Assembly (NCBI RefSeq): GCF_024362695.1
Contig: NC_065433.1
Coordinates: forward strand, 1,767,613-1,831,612
DNA from: Pectinophora gossypiella
Taxonomy: Eukaryota; Arthropoda; Insecta; Lepidoptera; Gelechiidae
Reading direction: 5' to 3'
DNA length: 64,000 nt
Part shown: positions 11,087-22,794 of the stretch, one piece after another
How the letters are laid out: every line of letters begins with the position of its first letter
How positions within the stretch are numbered: position 1 is the stretch's first letter
The notes under the pieces: model-generated
Seen by the model: the letters and a program-made list of their open reading frames with translations, nothing else
What the model was told of the DNA's origin: nothing
The model's database searches: none
Translations under genes and position numbers: made by a program

Positions 11087-12017
11087 TTGAAGTCCCAATA
11101 AGTATGGTTGTAAATTGTCTCGCTGACTTGTATTCTGGCCACCCCGTTAGTTTGCGAGTGTGAGTTCTGTCTGGGTGGACTAAGTTCGCTCTACATTGAG
11201 CTGTAAACTGCAAGTCTCTTGTACTTAGACGAAGTTGTTAGTGCTGTACACACTTGTATACTGTGACTGGCAACTACGGAACCATTTGTTGCGCGTGTCC
11301 CGACACACACTTGACCATTTTTTATTATTTTTCTTATGGCAAGAACAGTAACGGTAACTACTTGGCCGGACAAATCACGGAGAACTGAGGGCTCTGGTTC
11401 GGTGTTCCACTGTTACATACATACATAAACTCACAAGTCGTCCCTGACAAAGCATAAGGGCGTATCTCAGTTTTCCTAACTTTTCAGGAGAGCGTAAAAA
11501 CTGTTTTTTTCTCCGAGTTCCTCAGGTTTTCAGTTCATAAAATCTAAAGTAATATAGATACAGCCATGAAATTTATAAGGTGGATAAAGGTTGAATTAAG
11601 GCATAGATTTATAGTTCTTACAGTTCCGTAAAATGCATGGTTTCCTGAAAAAAAGGCCTGAAAGTCACTAACGCCCCTTTGTGGCGCCTCTCTTAATAGG
11701 TATGGAGAGTTGAATATGGGTGCAAGTAGAAAGTGTTACTAATTATCCTATATTTTAAATAAAACAAATTCATTACGAACGGCAAATTATCTATATTTGA
11801 TGTCGAAAACACAATTTGTCATCATTTAAAAACACTTTTAAAAAATATGGAACGTAGGAACATAAGAAGTTAAAATGTGCGTGTGTGTGTACGCGTTTGT
11901 ATGTATTTATGTGTTTGTTTGTTTGTATATAAAAGCGATTGCGTGTGTGTGTGTGTGTGTATGTGCGTGTTTAAATGTACTTTCATGTGTAATATTTTAT
12001 ATCGTATCCAAAAAAAA

Positions 12018-12271
12018 AAACAAAAACATTAAAGATCTAAGATCTGTGCAATTAAGAAACAAAATATTCTTAAAACTAAAGAGATCAAAATTTCAGACAG
12101 ACCTTAGGCTACAATACATTATCTTATGTTATAACAAGATATGATATTATATTATTATGTTATTATTAATGTATTGTAGCCTAAGGTCTGTCTGAAATTT
12201 TGATCTCTTTAGTTTTAAGAATATTTCGTTTCTTAATTGCACAGATCTTAGATCTTTATTGTTTTTGTTTT
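12018..12271. repeat. Long near-perfect hairpin inside the DNA transposon
   Basis: Arms 12018-12121 and 12168-12271 are inverted copies of about 104 bp with about two mismatches and a 46-bp AT-rich spacer. Near-identity of the arms implies recent origin. It lies just after a (TG)n block (11875-11965). Confidence 0.9.
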
Positions 12272-12867
12272 TTATGTTATACCTACTGTTACTTATACAT
12301 AAATTCCAGGACTGATCTGGTCCATTGAACTTGGCACCCATTTAGATCTCACTTCTTTTGTCGTTGAAGTCAACAACCAAGGCATTTATCATTATATTAA
12401 ACTTGGCTCTCATATCACATTTATGTTTTTGAAAAAAAGAAAATTGCCATTTTTTTATATATTCCTTTGTATTCATCTAATTACCTATCAGCATACCAAA
12501 TTTTAACTCTCTTGGTCATCTGGAACTGGGTTAGAGTTTTAATATATATGTCATTCAGTCAGTCAATAACCGTAAATAGTAAATAAAACCGTTTGAGATA
12601 AGCTTATGAAATTTAGAACACATAACATGTGTTACATAAATATTATGTACCTCGCAAGTCTCAATATATGAGCCAAATTTGATACGTTTATGTGAAAAAG
12701 TTTTTGATTTATGAGGATATCAAAAGTGGCTCCAAATGGTTCGTGTAATATTACACACGGTGTGGCTCGCTAGTTCTGTTTCTTGAACTTGGCTTGACAC
12801 GCTACCGCGTGCCTAGATAGAGCATCGATGACACGAGCTGAATACTTCATTCATTCAATCTGTGACT

Positions 12868-13645
12868 TCACATGATTGCGGTACATATACAAAGTTTCCG
12901 TAGCCTATGTTGTGCAATTTTTTGGATCCATGCGTTGTACATTGTAGATCGTCTTCTTCGAAATGCACTTTGCAGAGAAGAACGGAGCATCGAAAACATT
13001 TCTTTACAATGTCCTACTTCACATGATTGGTGGTTGTTACAATCTGGAGCAGATATATATATTTTGATGATTTATGAGACGTCATATAATCAGGCATGTA
13101 GTCAGGATCATTTAGGCCACCGAGGTCTCCAAACAATTCAGGCGTAAAACTATTAGAAGGGCAGAAAGTTTCAGCATCTTCGTAATCACGATCTATAATC
13201 TTACATACCACTAGCTGAGCTGAATTCATATTTTCATGAATTTTTAACAGGTTTTGAATATTATCAGGAAAATTCTCGTTTTCATTTTTGTTTGTTCTAA
13301 GACTTGATTCGAATAAAATGTTTTTTTCTGTTGTGACATCTAAGACTGGTTGTATGGAATTGGAAAAAATTGAGTTGTCTGTACGAAGCATTGCTGTGTC
13401 TTCAATTCAAGCGTGCTTAAATCACGTAAATCATCATCGTCGAAATTAGTTAAGCTGGAAGTAATAAAACTGGCAATTGCCATCATACTGTCTGTGGTTT
13501 CTACTTCAGCTGTCGACAGTGCAATGGATGAAACAGAAAGATGGTTTAAATTGTCATAATCATTTTCATTATCTTCTTTATTAGAAGTCAAAGGATTACC
13601 TGCATTTTCACAACTTACCTGTGAGTTGGACATTCGGTGGCACAC
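12868..13645 (-). pseudogene. Frameshifted gene of the 2.55-kb transposon (transposase or accessory protein remnant)
   Basis: Three frames form one plausible protein read right to left. The first (13645 to about 13385) is acidic and starts MCHRMSNSQVSCENAGNPLT. The second (13391 to about 13050) is Asp/Glu/Asn-rich and includes PELFGDLGGLNDPDYMPDYM. The third (about 13060 to 12868) reads APDCNNHQSCEVGHCKEMFS then MLRSSLQSAFRRRRSTMYNA. The Cys/His spacing and following basic stretch suggest a DNA-binding or zinc-binding segment. The second shift falls in an (AT)n run. No DDE catalytic triad is visible, so the catalytic part may have been deleted. Function is inferred only from its place between the inverted repeats. 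Confidence 0.55.
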
Positions 13646-14205
13646 AAAATTTTACTTGGAGGCACTTAAAAAATATATATTCTGTTAATAACACCGGAAG
13701 ATATTTACTTCATGCGGGCGCAAGTAAACAAATAAACGATAATGAAGTCACTGAGTAAGGGCGTATCTCAAGTTGAAGAAGTACGACATAATGGCGTATT
13801 TCAATTACGTCCTTTTGCATTACTCTTTTTTTTCGTGATTTGAGATAAGCCCTTCCCTTAAATTCTTAAATACTGTGATTAGAGCTACACCCTTTTGCGA
13901 CGTTGTAGATCTCGTTTAGACGATCAAAATGGTATAAATAACTCATTTTTGCAAAAAACTGAGATACGCCCTTATGCGGTGTCAGGGACGAAGTATTTCC
14001 CGCCGAGGTAAGCAAGGACTATGGAATTCCATTTGCTTCGATCCTGACACACTTGTCTTGCTTCCTCCACATTCATCAATCGTTACATACACGCACGCAG
14101 GTTCAGAGTAGCTCGTACTGAACCTTTTCTACAGACATCTCCAATTTAGTCAATGTACGTCCTTCTAGGTCTTCCTTTCTCTCTTTTCTTGTTTTATTTT
14201 TTAGA

Positions 14206-15564
14206 TAAGTCACGTAAAGGAACAAGAGAATAGTAAAACATTGGATGAAAGAAAAGAAAGAATGAAAGTATTTATTATTATAGGACGCCACAGTAACAAT
14301 ACAAACACAGTAGGGGGAAAAAAAATATTACACAAAATCACAATTATTAACAAAAACGTAAAAGAAACAGAAAAATAATAATAAAATACAAAATATTGGT
14401 CGTAATGTAAAGTCATGTCACATGTGGCGTGGTTGTGTGGTGTGGTCATGTGGGATTTATTTATTTATTTTATTTTTATATATTTATTAATTGCATGTAA
14501 TGTTACAATATCATCATTAATAATAATAATTCATACTATAACATACCCTGTCAGGGTGTCGCAAAGAGGGCAATTACATTATAACTTATACAATATTTAC
14601 ATTTTCCAATTGTAATATTAATGGTGAGTTAATTATCATCTTGGTAGAGTTAAAGTTAGGGTTAAATAAAATTATATTACTAGCATGCAGTTAGTATGAG
14701 AACCTTCTGCTCCATATTTGTCCAGCCAAGTAGCTGTTATCTTCTTGTAAAGAAGAAGAAGACCTAATTTTTTTTTAATGTGATTCAAGTGCAATAAAGA
14801 GTTTTTGTATTGTATTGTAAGAAGCTGCTATCTGAGGCAAACCTATAAAGTCACGTCAAAAATAAACTGTGGAATGATCAAAGAGTGCCTTTTATCCAAC
14901 CCTAGGATCAAAGTGGTAATTTGTAGATTTCGTAATTTAAATGGTGAAATCCGCGATGGTCCTGTTCGGAGAATGTGTGACTCATCGTAGCGTCAGTCCG
15001 GTTCAAATCCTGGCTCGGGCTCTAAAACTGAATTAGACATTATGAGTTTGAATTCATCAAAAAAAATCATTCCCAAAAATTGTGGGATGGGGCATGAAGG
15101 AAACGATTATATTTGTTTACCTTTGTTTATTTAAAACGTTTTTTAATTTTGTACGTTTTCCCTTTTTCAAATAACCGTCCGCCATCTTCCTGTCATTCCG
15201 CAATCCTCTCTTCTCTCTCGCTCACTCCTCGCCCTCTCTTTCACACACCTTTACGTTACGTTTCATTCGGCCTTCCATTCCTACACTAGGCCATCCTGCT
15301 ATCAGTCTGTCCTCAGACTGGCGCATCCTGTTATTACATTTACTTACACTAAATTCTTTTCAATAATAACAACTTTTACACTAAAAGGAACTAATTGAAA
15401 GTTACACCATTGTAACACAAATACCTACTACTTGACAAACATAACATAAGACAAAACATAAAGTTCGAATTAATGTGTGGACCATAGATAATTGATATCA
15501 CGTGGTGTCCATGATTTGTATCCGCGTAATGGGAATGCGCTCGTCCCCTATTAGGTACATGGGA
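14206..15564. other. Intronic sequence, weak features only
   Basis: AT-rich. 14240-14420 loosely resembles 18555-18720 (GACGCCACAGTAACAATA versus GACGCCACAATAACAATC), perhaps an old LINE tail. A B-box-like GGTTCAAATCC lies near 14999. No gene seen. Confidence 0.45.
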
Positions 15565-16075
15565 CTTATACTATGGCGACTGTACTGTTGACGACAGGTC
15601 AACATGGCAATCGGGGCATGAGGTGAGCCGCGGAGGCGAGGTCGCCCCGCACACCCGCACAGTCCCCGCGGCGTCATAGTCTTAGTGTCGCACGAGTCCG
15701 TATCGACCGCGTTTATCGATTATAATCTCGCTCACATAATTTATTGAATTAGAAATTAACATTAACACAAAAGAAAAACAATAGATTTAAAAGAAATCTA
15801 ATCTAAATATTTATGGTCAATCAAAATTATAAATATAGCAAGTATATTTTACATATACTTGCTAAGAAATTATTGAAAACTAAGAATAATATTTTAGAAA
15901 TAAAATTAACGTTAGATGATTCAGATGAATAAATATTAACTTAAATGAAAACGTGGTATTATTTTATTCACATTTTGTTAGATACATAATAAAAATATAT
16001 CGATATTGAAAACGTCACGTCACTAGAGAATTGCCATGTCGACCTGTCGTCTACTATACTTATACTTAGGTGGGT
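15565..16075. mobile_element. Y MITE-like element, 0.5 kb
   Basis: Inverted segments at about 15585-15615 and 16025-16055 share GACGACAGGTC(A/G)ACATGGCAAT. The left interior is GC-rich (15620-15710), the rest AT-rich. A perfect 11-bp hairpin TAGCAAGTATA/TATACTTGCTA sits at 15836-15864. Confidence 0.6.
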
Positions 16076-16397
16076 GCATTTACTATACACTTCTGCCTAC
16101 AGGCGTGATGTATGTAATGTAATTTGAAGTTATGACGTCATACCGCGATATAACCGTTTTTACCGATATTTTTCGGTTATTCAAACCCTGAATAATAATG
16201 ATGTAATTAAAACATTGCTATCGTCGCCTTTCGACCCGATTGTAATATCCTTCGAATAATTGATCCTATGTAAGGTTAATTATTGACCAATTTGCTATTC
16301 TTTGATTGAAAAATTGCTCTTCCGAAGTTTATCCTTTAGAAATCGTATGCATTTAAAGATAGGTCTGCATTGTATAAGTTATAGCTGTTACCCGTGA

Positions 16398-16600
16398 GTC
16401 CGCGATTACATTAGGTACGAACTTTGCCACCCCTTTTTACCCCCTAAGGAGTTGAATTTCGCATAATCCACTCTTATTGAGCAACTACGTCCTAAAAGTC
16501 ATGAGACTTGTAGAACTTTCAGTTTCTGGGATCTCGTGATGAGTGAATCAGTCAGTAAGTGACCTTTCGTATAGGTATACAGACTGTAAGTAGAGTACCT
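16398..16600 (+). mobile_element. Older CCGTAACTTCGTTCGCG-end repeat, second copy
   Basis: GAACTTTGCCACCCCTTTTT, GGAGTTGAATTTCGCATAAT, GGATCTCGTGATGAGTGAAT match 21112-21480 in order. Confidence 0.62.
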
Positions 16601-17494
16601 AAGTTATAAAGGGGAAACTGACTGATTAGGTGACATCAGCAGCCTAACACAGACCACTGGGACTAAAAACTGAAGCTTCCATTTATAATGTAGGTCAATG
16701 CTAAGAAGGGGTTTTATAAAAAAAATCAACCGTTCAGGTTAAAGTTATGTAAAAAGAGTTTTATTGCCTAGCGTTTAGGAAGACAGGAACATAATACCAG
16801 AAAGAACAATTTGAAAAAAGCAGCCAGTGTCTTTACTATTAAAGAGTTTTTACAAAAAGTTTTTTTTTACGACATTCTCACTTTGGGAACATTCTCGAGA
16901 TCGGCACCTCACTGCGCGAGTCTGTGCTTACGAAGGCAAGCTTGTTTACAATGTGTACAATACTTAAATAGTGCATCATTTTATGTAATACGAATTATCA
17001 TTTTCCTTGTTTAAAACTCTTTAATCGAGCCATTACTTAACAACGCTTCTACTAGTCAAACGTGTTTCGTTTGATGTTGTTTTTTTTTCTAAGATGTGTG
17101 TACATTAAGTTTAAGTCAAGGTTGCGGTTTGCTTCCTCGTTATGTTATTTGCCTAATTGAGGACGTGTACCTACACTGACTCATAGATAACAGAGGTATG
17201 TCAATGTTTTGATAAAACATGCAAAATAATCCATTATTGAAGATTTTTGCCAATTAGTTTCCTAGGTCAAAGATAAATTATGAAATTCTGATTACTAAAT
17301 AAAGACAGATCTAAAAGTGAGAAAACCCGTTTTCTGTTTCTATTTAACTTTTTTATGATTTTTAATAAAGAAAAATATAAAAATAAGTGCGACATTTTGT
17401 CACGTTTTTCTATGACGTCACATGTTTTCATACAAATTCCAAAGTAATTTCGTGTTTTGATGTTTAGTAAAAAGTAGCCTCTGGAATAGGCTAC

Positions 17495-17725
17495 TTAACA
17501 ACCTAGTCAAATGAGATACTTTTTACGAAACGTCAAAACAAGTGTTCTTTTGAGTTTGTATGGCAATACTGACCTGTGACGTCATCAATAAAAGTGGTCA
17601 AACGTAATCATTGTTACAAATTCGAAAATTAAAATGAGATTGATTTTGATCATCTTAGACTGGCTTCTATTTATAGATTAACATTTTATAATTTATTTTT
17701 GACCCAATCAAATATCCTATTGAAT
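17495..17725 (+). repeat. W repeat with TGACGTCA motifs
   Basis: CTAGTCAAATGAGATACTTT, ACCTGTGACGTCATCAATAA, GACTGGCTTCTATTTATAGA. Copies at 42612-42745 and, inverted and interrupted, 54545-55045. Confidence 0.65.
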
Positions 17726-18071
17726 AAACATTTTATTTATTTATTTATGTATAAGAGATACTGCTTGTATTGACACATTTCAAAGCTAACATCTAGGTAC
17801 TAACTTATGATTATACTAATTCAAGCAAAATTATGCGGCTATATATGTGATAAGTATTTAGTTATTATGATGTAGAAATATTATCGAGCGAAAGTATTGA
17901 TGGGTTATTGGAAGCAAGTTAGTACCTACTATCTATCGTACGTTATCTAATCTGTACCAATGACTAATGCTATTATGATTATCGCACAACTGCACAAAAG
18001 ATTGCATTGTTATGGATGCTTATGTTTTTTAAATTATTTATTTTTGTATCTATTGTTTCTTATTAGCTTGC

Positions 18072-18425
18072 CGCCTTCTACTCAGTCCGCGACGGCTTCC
18101 ATTGGCGCGTGCGGTCGGTAAATTTTTCACCCCTTAACGGTCGATTTCCGGGATAAATACTATCCTATGTTCTTCAGTTCGGCGGTTTAACCTCTTAAGA
18201 CCGAGATTTCCAGACACAATAGTTAAACAATGGGGTTTGGATTTATAAAGAACATCCGATCTTAGGAGGATAAGGGTAAAATGGTAACAAGGTGTGACAC
18301 TCAGGAAACGACATAGGGTAATTTTTATCCCATAAATCATCTCTTAAGGGGATGAAAAGGAAGTGGAAAAAAGTACGTGCCGCGCGCAATGGCGACAGAA
18401 TTCTGACGGATTCGCGGTTGGGAAT
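18072..18425. mobile_element. Foldback pair of an older repeat
   Basis: Left TTTTTCACCCCTTAACGG...CGGGATAAATACTATCC and right, inverted, TTTTCATCCCCTTAAGAG...GGGATAAAAATTACCC. Outer parts TCCGCG...CCATTGGCGCG also mirror. Arms are about 120 bp and 70-80% alike by eye. Confidence 0.6.
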
Positions 18426-18964
18426 TAGTATCTATCACATTCGCCGAAAGTTATCAATGCCATATCAGATATCGCCCTGAGTCAGATTCCATGAATGTGG
18501 ACAACACTAAAAAATATTTATGAACTATGTAATTCATAGCTTTTTAACATATTTTTCTTAAAAGACGCCACAATAACAATCAAATAACGCACATATTTAT
18601 ACAATAAAGCAATACCTTCGGCATATGCCACGGCGCTACCAACACCATAATAACACACATAACAACAAATAAGGCTACAATGAATAGGCATTTCCTAGTC
18701 CTATAAGCGACGACAATGAACTTTAACCTAATTTATTGTGATTTATAATATACTTAATATTTAAACACGTATATAAAAAGTAAAAAGTATAAAAAGCAAA
18801 AGAGAACGCTGCGTATGAAATGGATAAAGAGGAAATGCCTAATATTTAAATTCGTTCTAATGAGAAAAACCAAAGAGAACTTAAACTCTAAAATATAATC
18901 AGCCAGAACGCTAATTTTTCAATAAAGGATGTTAAGGATGAGGTTGACACCATTACGTCCCGCA

Positions 18965-19092
18965 TTAGGGAACGCAATCCCGATTCGGGATCGCAAATTC
19001 GAGATCTCGCGGGATTGGAAATATCAATCCCGCGAGAGATTCGGGCTTGCTTTAATCTTTATTCCTCAATATTGCTGACTAAATAATTCCTC
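18965..19092. mobile_element. R MITE, one end only
   Basis: TTAGGGAACGCAATCCCGAT followed by the inner CGGGATTGGAAATATCAATC module, then decay. Confidence 0.7.
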
Positions 19093-19204
19093 AACCTCAT
19101 CCACTACTTACAACGTTGCATCGATGTCATCTGACCCCGGGCCGCTGGTCACCTTTGCTTAGTCTATAAAAACGTTATTTACCAAAATGAAATATATTAA
19201 GCTG

Positions 19205-19319
19205 AAACACATAATAACGGGTTCTTACCGCGTTTAAATGGGGATATGAGACTCCCGACTCGAATTCGGGAGTCTCATATCCCCATTTAAACGCGGTAAG
19301 AACCCGTTATTATGTGTTT
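19205..19319. mobile_element. G element: perfect palindrome, 54-bp arms
   Basis: Arms 19205-19258 and 19266-19319 are exact inverse copies around a 7-base loop CTCGAAT. Arm text starts AAACACATAATAACGGGTTC and ends GATATGAGACTCCCGA. The right side continues with TAATTATGATAATAACCGCG, also seen beside other G copies. Confidence 0.95.
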
Positions 19320-19385
19320 TAATTATGATAATAACCGCGTAAACTTAAAACAATGTATATTAAGCTGTTACATTTTTGTCTACAG

Positions 19386-19463
19386 GTGACATCACACAGA
19401 AGGGATATGAGAAGAAACGGACGCGACTCCTCACGCCATACATTCAACAGCAGCAGCCACCAG
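19386..19463 (+). CDS. DIP2: DIP2 internal coding exon (DMAP1-binding domain part)
   Basis: Internal exon of disco-interacting protein 2. The upstream flank is a good acceptor (TTTTTGTCTACAG) and the downstream flank a good donor (CAG|GTGAGA). The 78 bases read GT + 25 codons + G, giving DITQKGYEKKRTRLLTPYIQ followed by QQQPP. DITQKGYEKKRTRLL is the hallmark of the DMAP1-binding domain at the N-terminus of DIP2 proteins in flies and vertebrates. It is normally preceded by ELELSEG, which must end in an exon left of this window. Entry and exit are both phase 1. DIP2 proteins carry two acyl-CoA-synthetase-like (FAAL-type) domains after this region and are linked to diacylglycerol homeostasis and, in flies, to axon branching. 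Those domains are not in the window. A palindromic MITE ends 66 bp upstream of this exon. Confidence 0.93.
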
Positions 19464-20286
19464 GTGAGACGGGATGAATGGAGCGAATGCTAACCTGCCT
19501 GGACTAATGAATGCCCTTGATCACCGCAAGTACTGGGCAGCCCAAAGTTCTAGTACTTGCGGGCCCAAGGTCGCGCAGACGCGTCGGGGTCAAATGTCAA
19601 TTAACGACCGCCGCTGGGCTCTGGACGTCTCGACACTCGACTCCAGTAAGACGATGCCCCGATTCCGCAACGAGGGTCAAACGGAGAGGCCATCTCGAAT
19701 CTGGACTCGAATTTAGAACAACTCGTGCAATGAACCTTTCTTCCGATTGGACGGATTTCACGATGCTTTTTTGTTTATATTGTTTTTACAATCGAACAAA
19801 AAATTAAAGTAATGAGGCCAGAATGAGTCTGACCGTAATATCTGGCGTCCAGCGGCGTTCGTTGTAACATTAATTTTGCTCTTATATTATTTTGTTACCC
19901 TAGTTATGAGTTTATTATGGTTTAGTTGGTGATACACACGCACGTTGACCACACTTTATCACTACGGTACTCGTAATCGCACATAATACGACACTAGATA
20001 CAAGGCACTTAAAGTGGAACAGCTTTTTGCTTCGGTGCAAGTTTGCGTATAAAAAAAGACCTTGGCTTGGTGAAACCGAGGTGTTTATGAAATTGTCCGG
20101 TGTCTGAGGCTCGAGCTGTATTCGGGTTAAGGGTGAAGATAATGTACAGACACTTTGGCCCGATAAACTTTCGCTCTAAGACAGGGTCCGCATCCGAAGA
20201 TCCGAACCGGCGACCTATTTTGATTAACTAAAACTTAATATAAACAAATCAAACTTTTATTTCCATTTAATTCTCATATTTTTAAC

Positions 20287-20543
20287 ATACATACATACAT
20301 AAACTCACGCCCGTACTCCCCGAAGGGGTGGGCAGAATTACAAATAAACAAGAAACTATTTGCAGCCACTTTTGGATAATGATAAACCGTATGATGATAG
20401 GTGATCAGCCTATCGCTCTTACAGATGATCCATCATGTTTGACAGGACGCTGTCCCTTTGTCGCCTTTTACGACATGCACGGGAAGATGGGCAGCTGAAC
20501 GCATTCTATGTTTTTTCTTTACTCCCAGTCCAGCAGAGGAGTT
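20287..20543 (-). mobile_element. F element, full-length, with 13-bp target duplication
   Basis: ATACATACATACATAAACTC tail through CGACATGCACGGGAAGATGG. TCATATTTTTAAC is duplicated (20274-20286, 20544-20556). Confidence 0.9.
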
Positions 20544-21111
20544 TCATATTTTTAACTTCGTTGCTGTTAATGTTACACCAAAATGGTAGGCCAGTAGGAC
20601 CGCGACTGTTACTTATTGTATATATAATTTTTAATCAGCATCAACCGTCTGATTTCTATCTTCTAAATAAGTATATATTTAAAATAAAATACATAACAAT
20701 AACGATAAACTTATTACATCAAATTCGAACTAATTAACTGTCTTTTATAAATCATAATAATTTATACGCTTATCATAAATTAAGTTGTTTATATTGATGA
20801 TTAGTTTAATAGTAACTTGGACAATAATGCTGTGTTTGCATTATGAACACGATACTCATCTCGTATTACTTAGTATCTTTTTAATATATGTGGGATATAC
20901 ATAATAAATAAGACGGGATAGTTTAAATATCTTTACTCCTTATATTTTAACAAAATCCTCTAACCCGACCGACATCGCACCATAGACTCCCCTTTCTTAC
21001 TTTTTAAAACTGCCTTACCTCCCATTCATTAACCATCCTCCTTTCATACCATAAACAATCAAATTCCCATTCATTATCCTTCCATAGTATTCTCACTTTC
21101 CTACATATATT

Positions 21112-21480
21112 ATACTAGCAGCTACCCGTAACTTCGTTCGCGTGACGACCTACTAGGTATTAAAACTATAAAAGCTTCATACAAACTTTGATAGATAAAT
21201 AGATGGATAATATACATTAATAAGCACGGTGGACATAAGATATAGAACTAAAGACAACAGATACAGAAAGGCACAACAGTCCGTCTAATTGCTCATGCAA
21301 CAACCACCACCAACTTTGCCACCTCTTTTTACCCGCTTAGAGGTTGAATTTCGCAAAATTCCATTTTAGTAACCATCTACGTCCTAAAAGGAATCTCTGT
21401 GCAAAATTTCAAACCCCTAGCACTTGTAGTTTCTGAGATTTCGTGATGAGTGAGACAGGGAGAGACTTTTCTAAATAAGG
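21112..21480 (+). mobile_element. Older CCGTAACTTCGTTCGCG-end repeat
   Basis: CTAGCAGCTACCCGTAACTT, GTTGAATTTCGCAAAATTCC, ATTTCGTGATGAGTGAGACA. A related copy lies at 16398-16600. Confidence 0.68.
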
Positions 21481-22145
21481 CCACTCGCCGTAAAGAGACT
21501 CGCCGTAGCGCGGGTCGCCGTTCGGAAAGTCACTGTCAACGCTACAATTCTCTAAATCTATAGATTATTATTGTACAATATATGTGCGTACATAATATCT
21601 TGTCTTATAAGGCAGTCACAAGGAATCAGAAGACAATTTGCAGCCAGTTTTGAATCCGAAATATGTGTAAAAATATATGGGATTGACTTGCCAGCTTACT
21701 TCGCTTTTGGAAATCGTTTGCAACTTGGCTAACCCTTGCAAAGAAATTAAGAAGCAGTCGAGATATTTTGCAATCGTTTATTGCAAGCTCAGAACGGAGT
21801 ATGCAAAGCAGTTATTGATTTCAGGTGGCTTCATGTGCTAGTAAACAATATTATTATTCCCCGTAAACAATGGAAACTCATTGTGGCTATCAGGCACTTA
21901 TCATAATGGTTCTCTATAAATAGTAGCTGTAATCATTATCGAATGAATTTTCCTCGCTGCACAGGTGGCCATAAAACCCTCCGTCAGCGTTTCCTAAACC
22001 ACGTCCAGTCTCCATCCTCTCCACGTTCTGACGCCGTTCGAGAGTTAGTCACTATCGATTGTTCAAAACTATCGATATGATAGTTTTACTAATGACTATT
22101 GCAAGAACAATCGACGCAGCATACAGGGTTTTTAATCTTGAATAT

Positions 22146-22511
22146 GGAATGCAATCCCGAATCGAGATCGCAAATTCGAAATCCCGCGGGATTGAAAATA
22201 TCAATCCCGCGAGATCCCGAAATTTTCGGGAACGTAGTCTAGTTCATAAAAAAATGTAAAGTTAGGATGGCTGAAAACGAAGAAAACTGCTTTGTTGTGA
22301 TAGTGAGGTTAATTAAAACAAAATATTCTTCGATATTACTAACTACATAATTAAGTGTTCTTTGGAAATCAGCATAATCAAAACAAAAAGTATAACTCAA
22401 GGAGATTCGCCCAATCCCATCAATCTTGAATGGGATCTCGTCATATTATGTTTCGGGATTGGTCCCGAAAAATTAGACGGGATCCCGCGAGATCAGGATT
22501 ATCGGGATTGG
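22146..22511. mobile_element. R MITE, near full-length, opposite orientation
   Basis: GGAATGCAATCCCGAATCGA through ATAACTCAAGGAGATTCGCC to CGAGATCAGGATTATCGGGA. Same order as 39888-40230. Confidence 0.8.
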
Positions 22512-22607
22512 AAATCTTGAACTGTCGACACGATTGAAGATGAACACAATATAAGCTCACGACTAATCGCAAGATGAATTGAGTACTCACACATCACAGT
22601 GCTTTGT

Positions 22608-22685
22608 GTCCAACATGATAGGTGGTGAGCCGTAACTCCGCGCCATCTACACAGGTCGAGCCAACTGTGTTATAAGATGTTTTTT
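22608..22685 (-). mobile_element. D-family SINE fragment
   Basis: GATAGGTGGTGAGCCGTAAC and GGTCGAGCCAACTGTGTTAT match the D middle. Confidence 0.68.
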
Positions 22686-22794
22686 CTTTCCTTATTGTAT
22701 TCTGCTACTTGGCGACCTGTTGTTCAACAATGAGCCAATTTGAGGCCTGACTTTTGAAGTCTGATATGGTTTTCTTTGTTTAGAAGGGCATTCA

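Larger units (their letters stand above)
11439..13990. mobile_element. 2.55-kb DNA transposon with 36-bp inverted repeats and AAGT target duplication
   Basis: Left end 11439-11474 and right end 13955-13990 are inverted copies matching at 34 of 36 positions. They start CGTCCCTGACA and contain GCATAAGGGCGTATCTCAG. AAGT occurs immediately outside both ends (11435-11438 and 13991-13994). The outer flanks are the two halves of a LINE-H tail, so the insertion is proved by structure. The right subterminal 250 bases hold several more degenerate copies of the GAGATACGCCCTT motif. Inside are a (GT)n block, a long hairpin (12018-12271) and a broken minus-strand gene (12868-13645). A 4-bp duplication is seen in Sola and Chapaev-type elements, but I cannot assign a superfamily. 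Confidence 0.8.
11412..14205 (-). mobile_element. LINE-H 3' end, split by the 2.55-kb DNA transposon
   Basis: The outer parts are 11412-11434 (CATACATACATAAACTCAC tail) and 13991-14205. Together they match the LINE-H copies at 27909 and 56341: tail, then a Lys/Arg-rich ORF end on the minus strand. The DNA transposon sits between them with AAGT duplicated. Confidence 0.75.

Noticed and set aside
11875..12144. 89-codon Cys/Val-rich frame
   Set aside because: It is translation of a (GT)n microsatellite and the arm of the hairpin.
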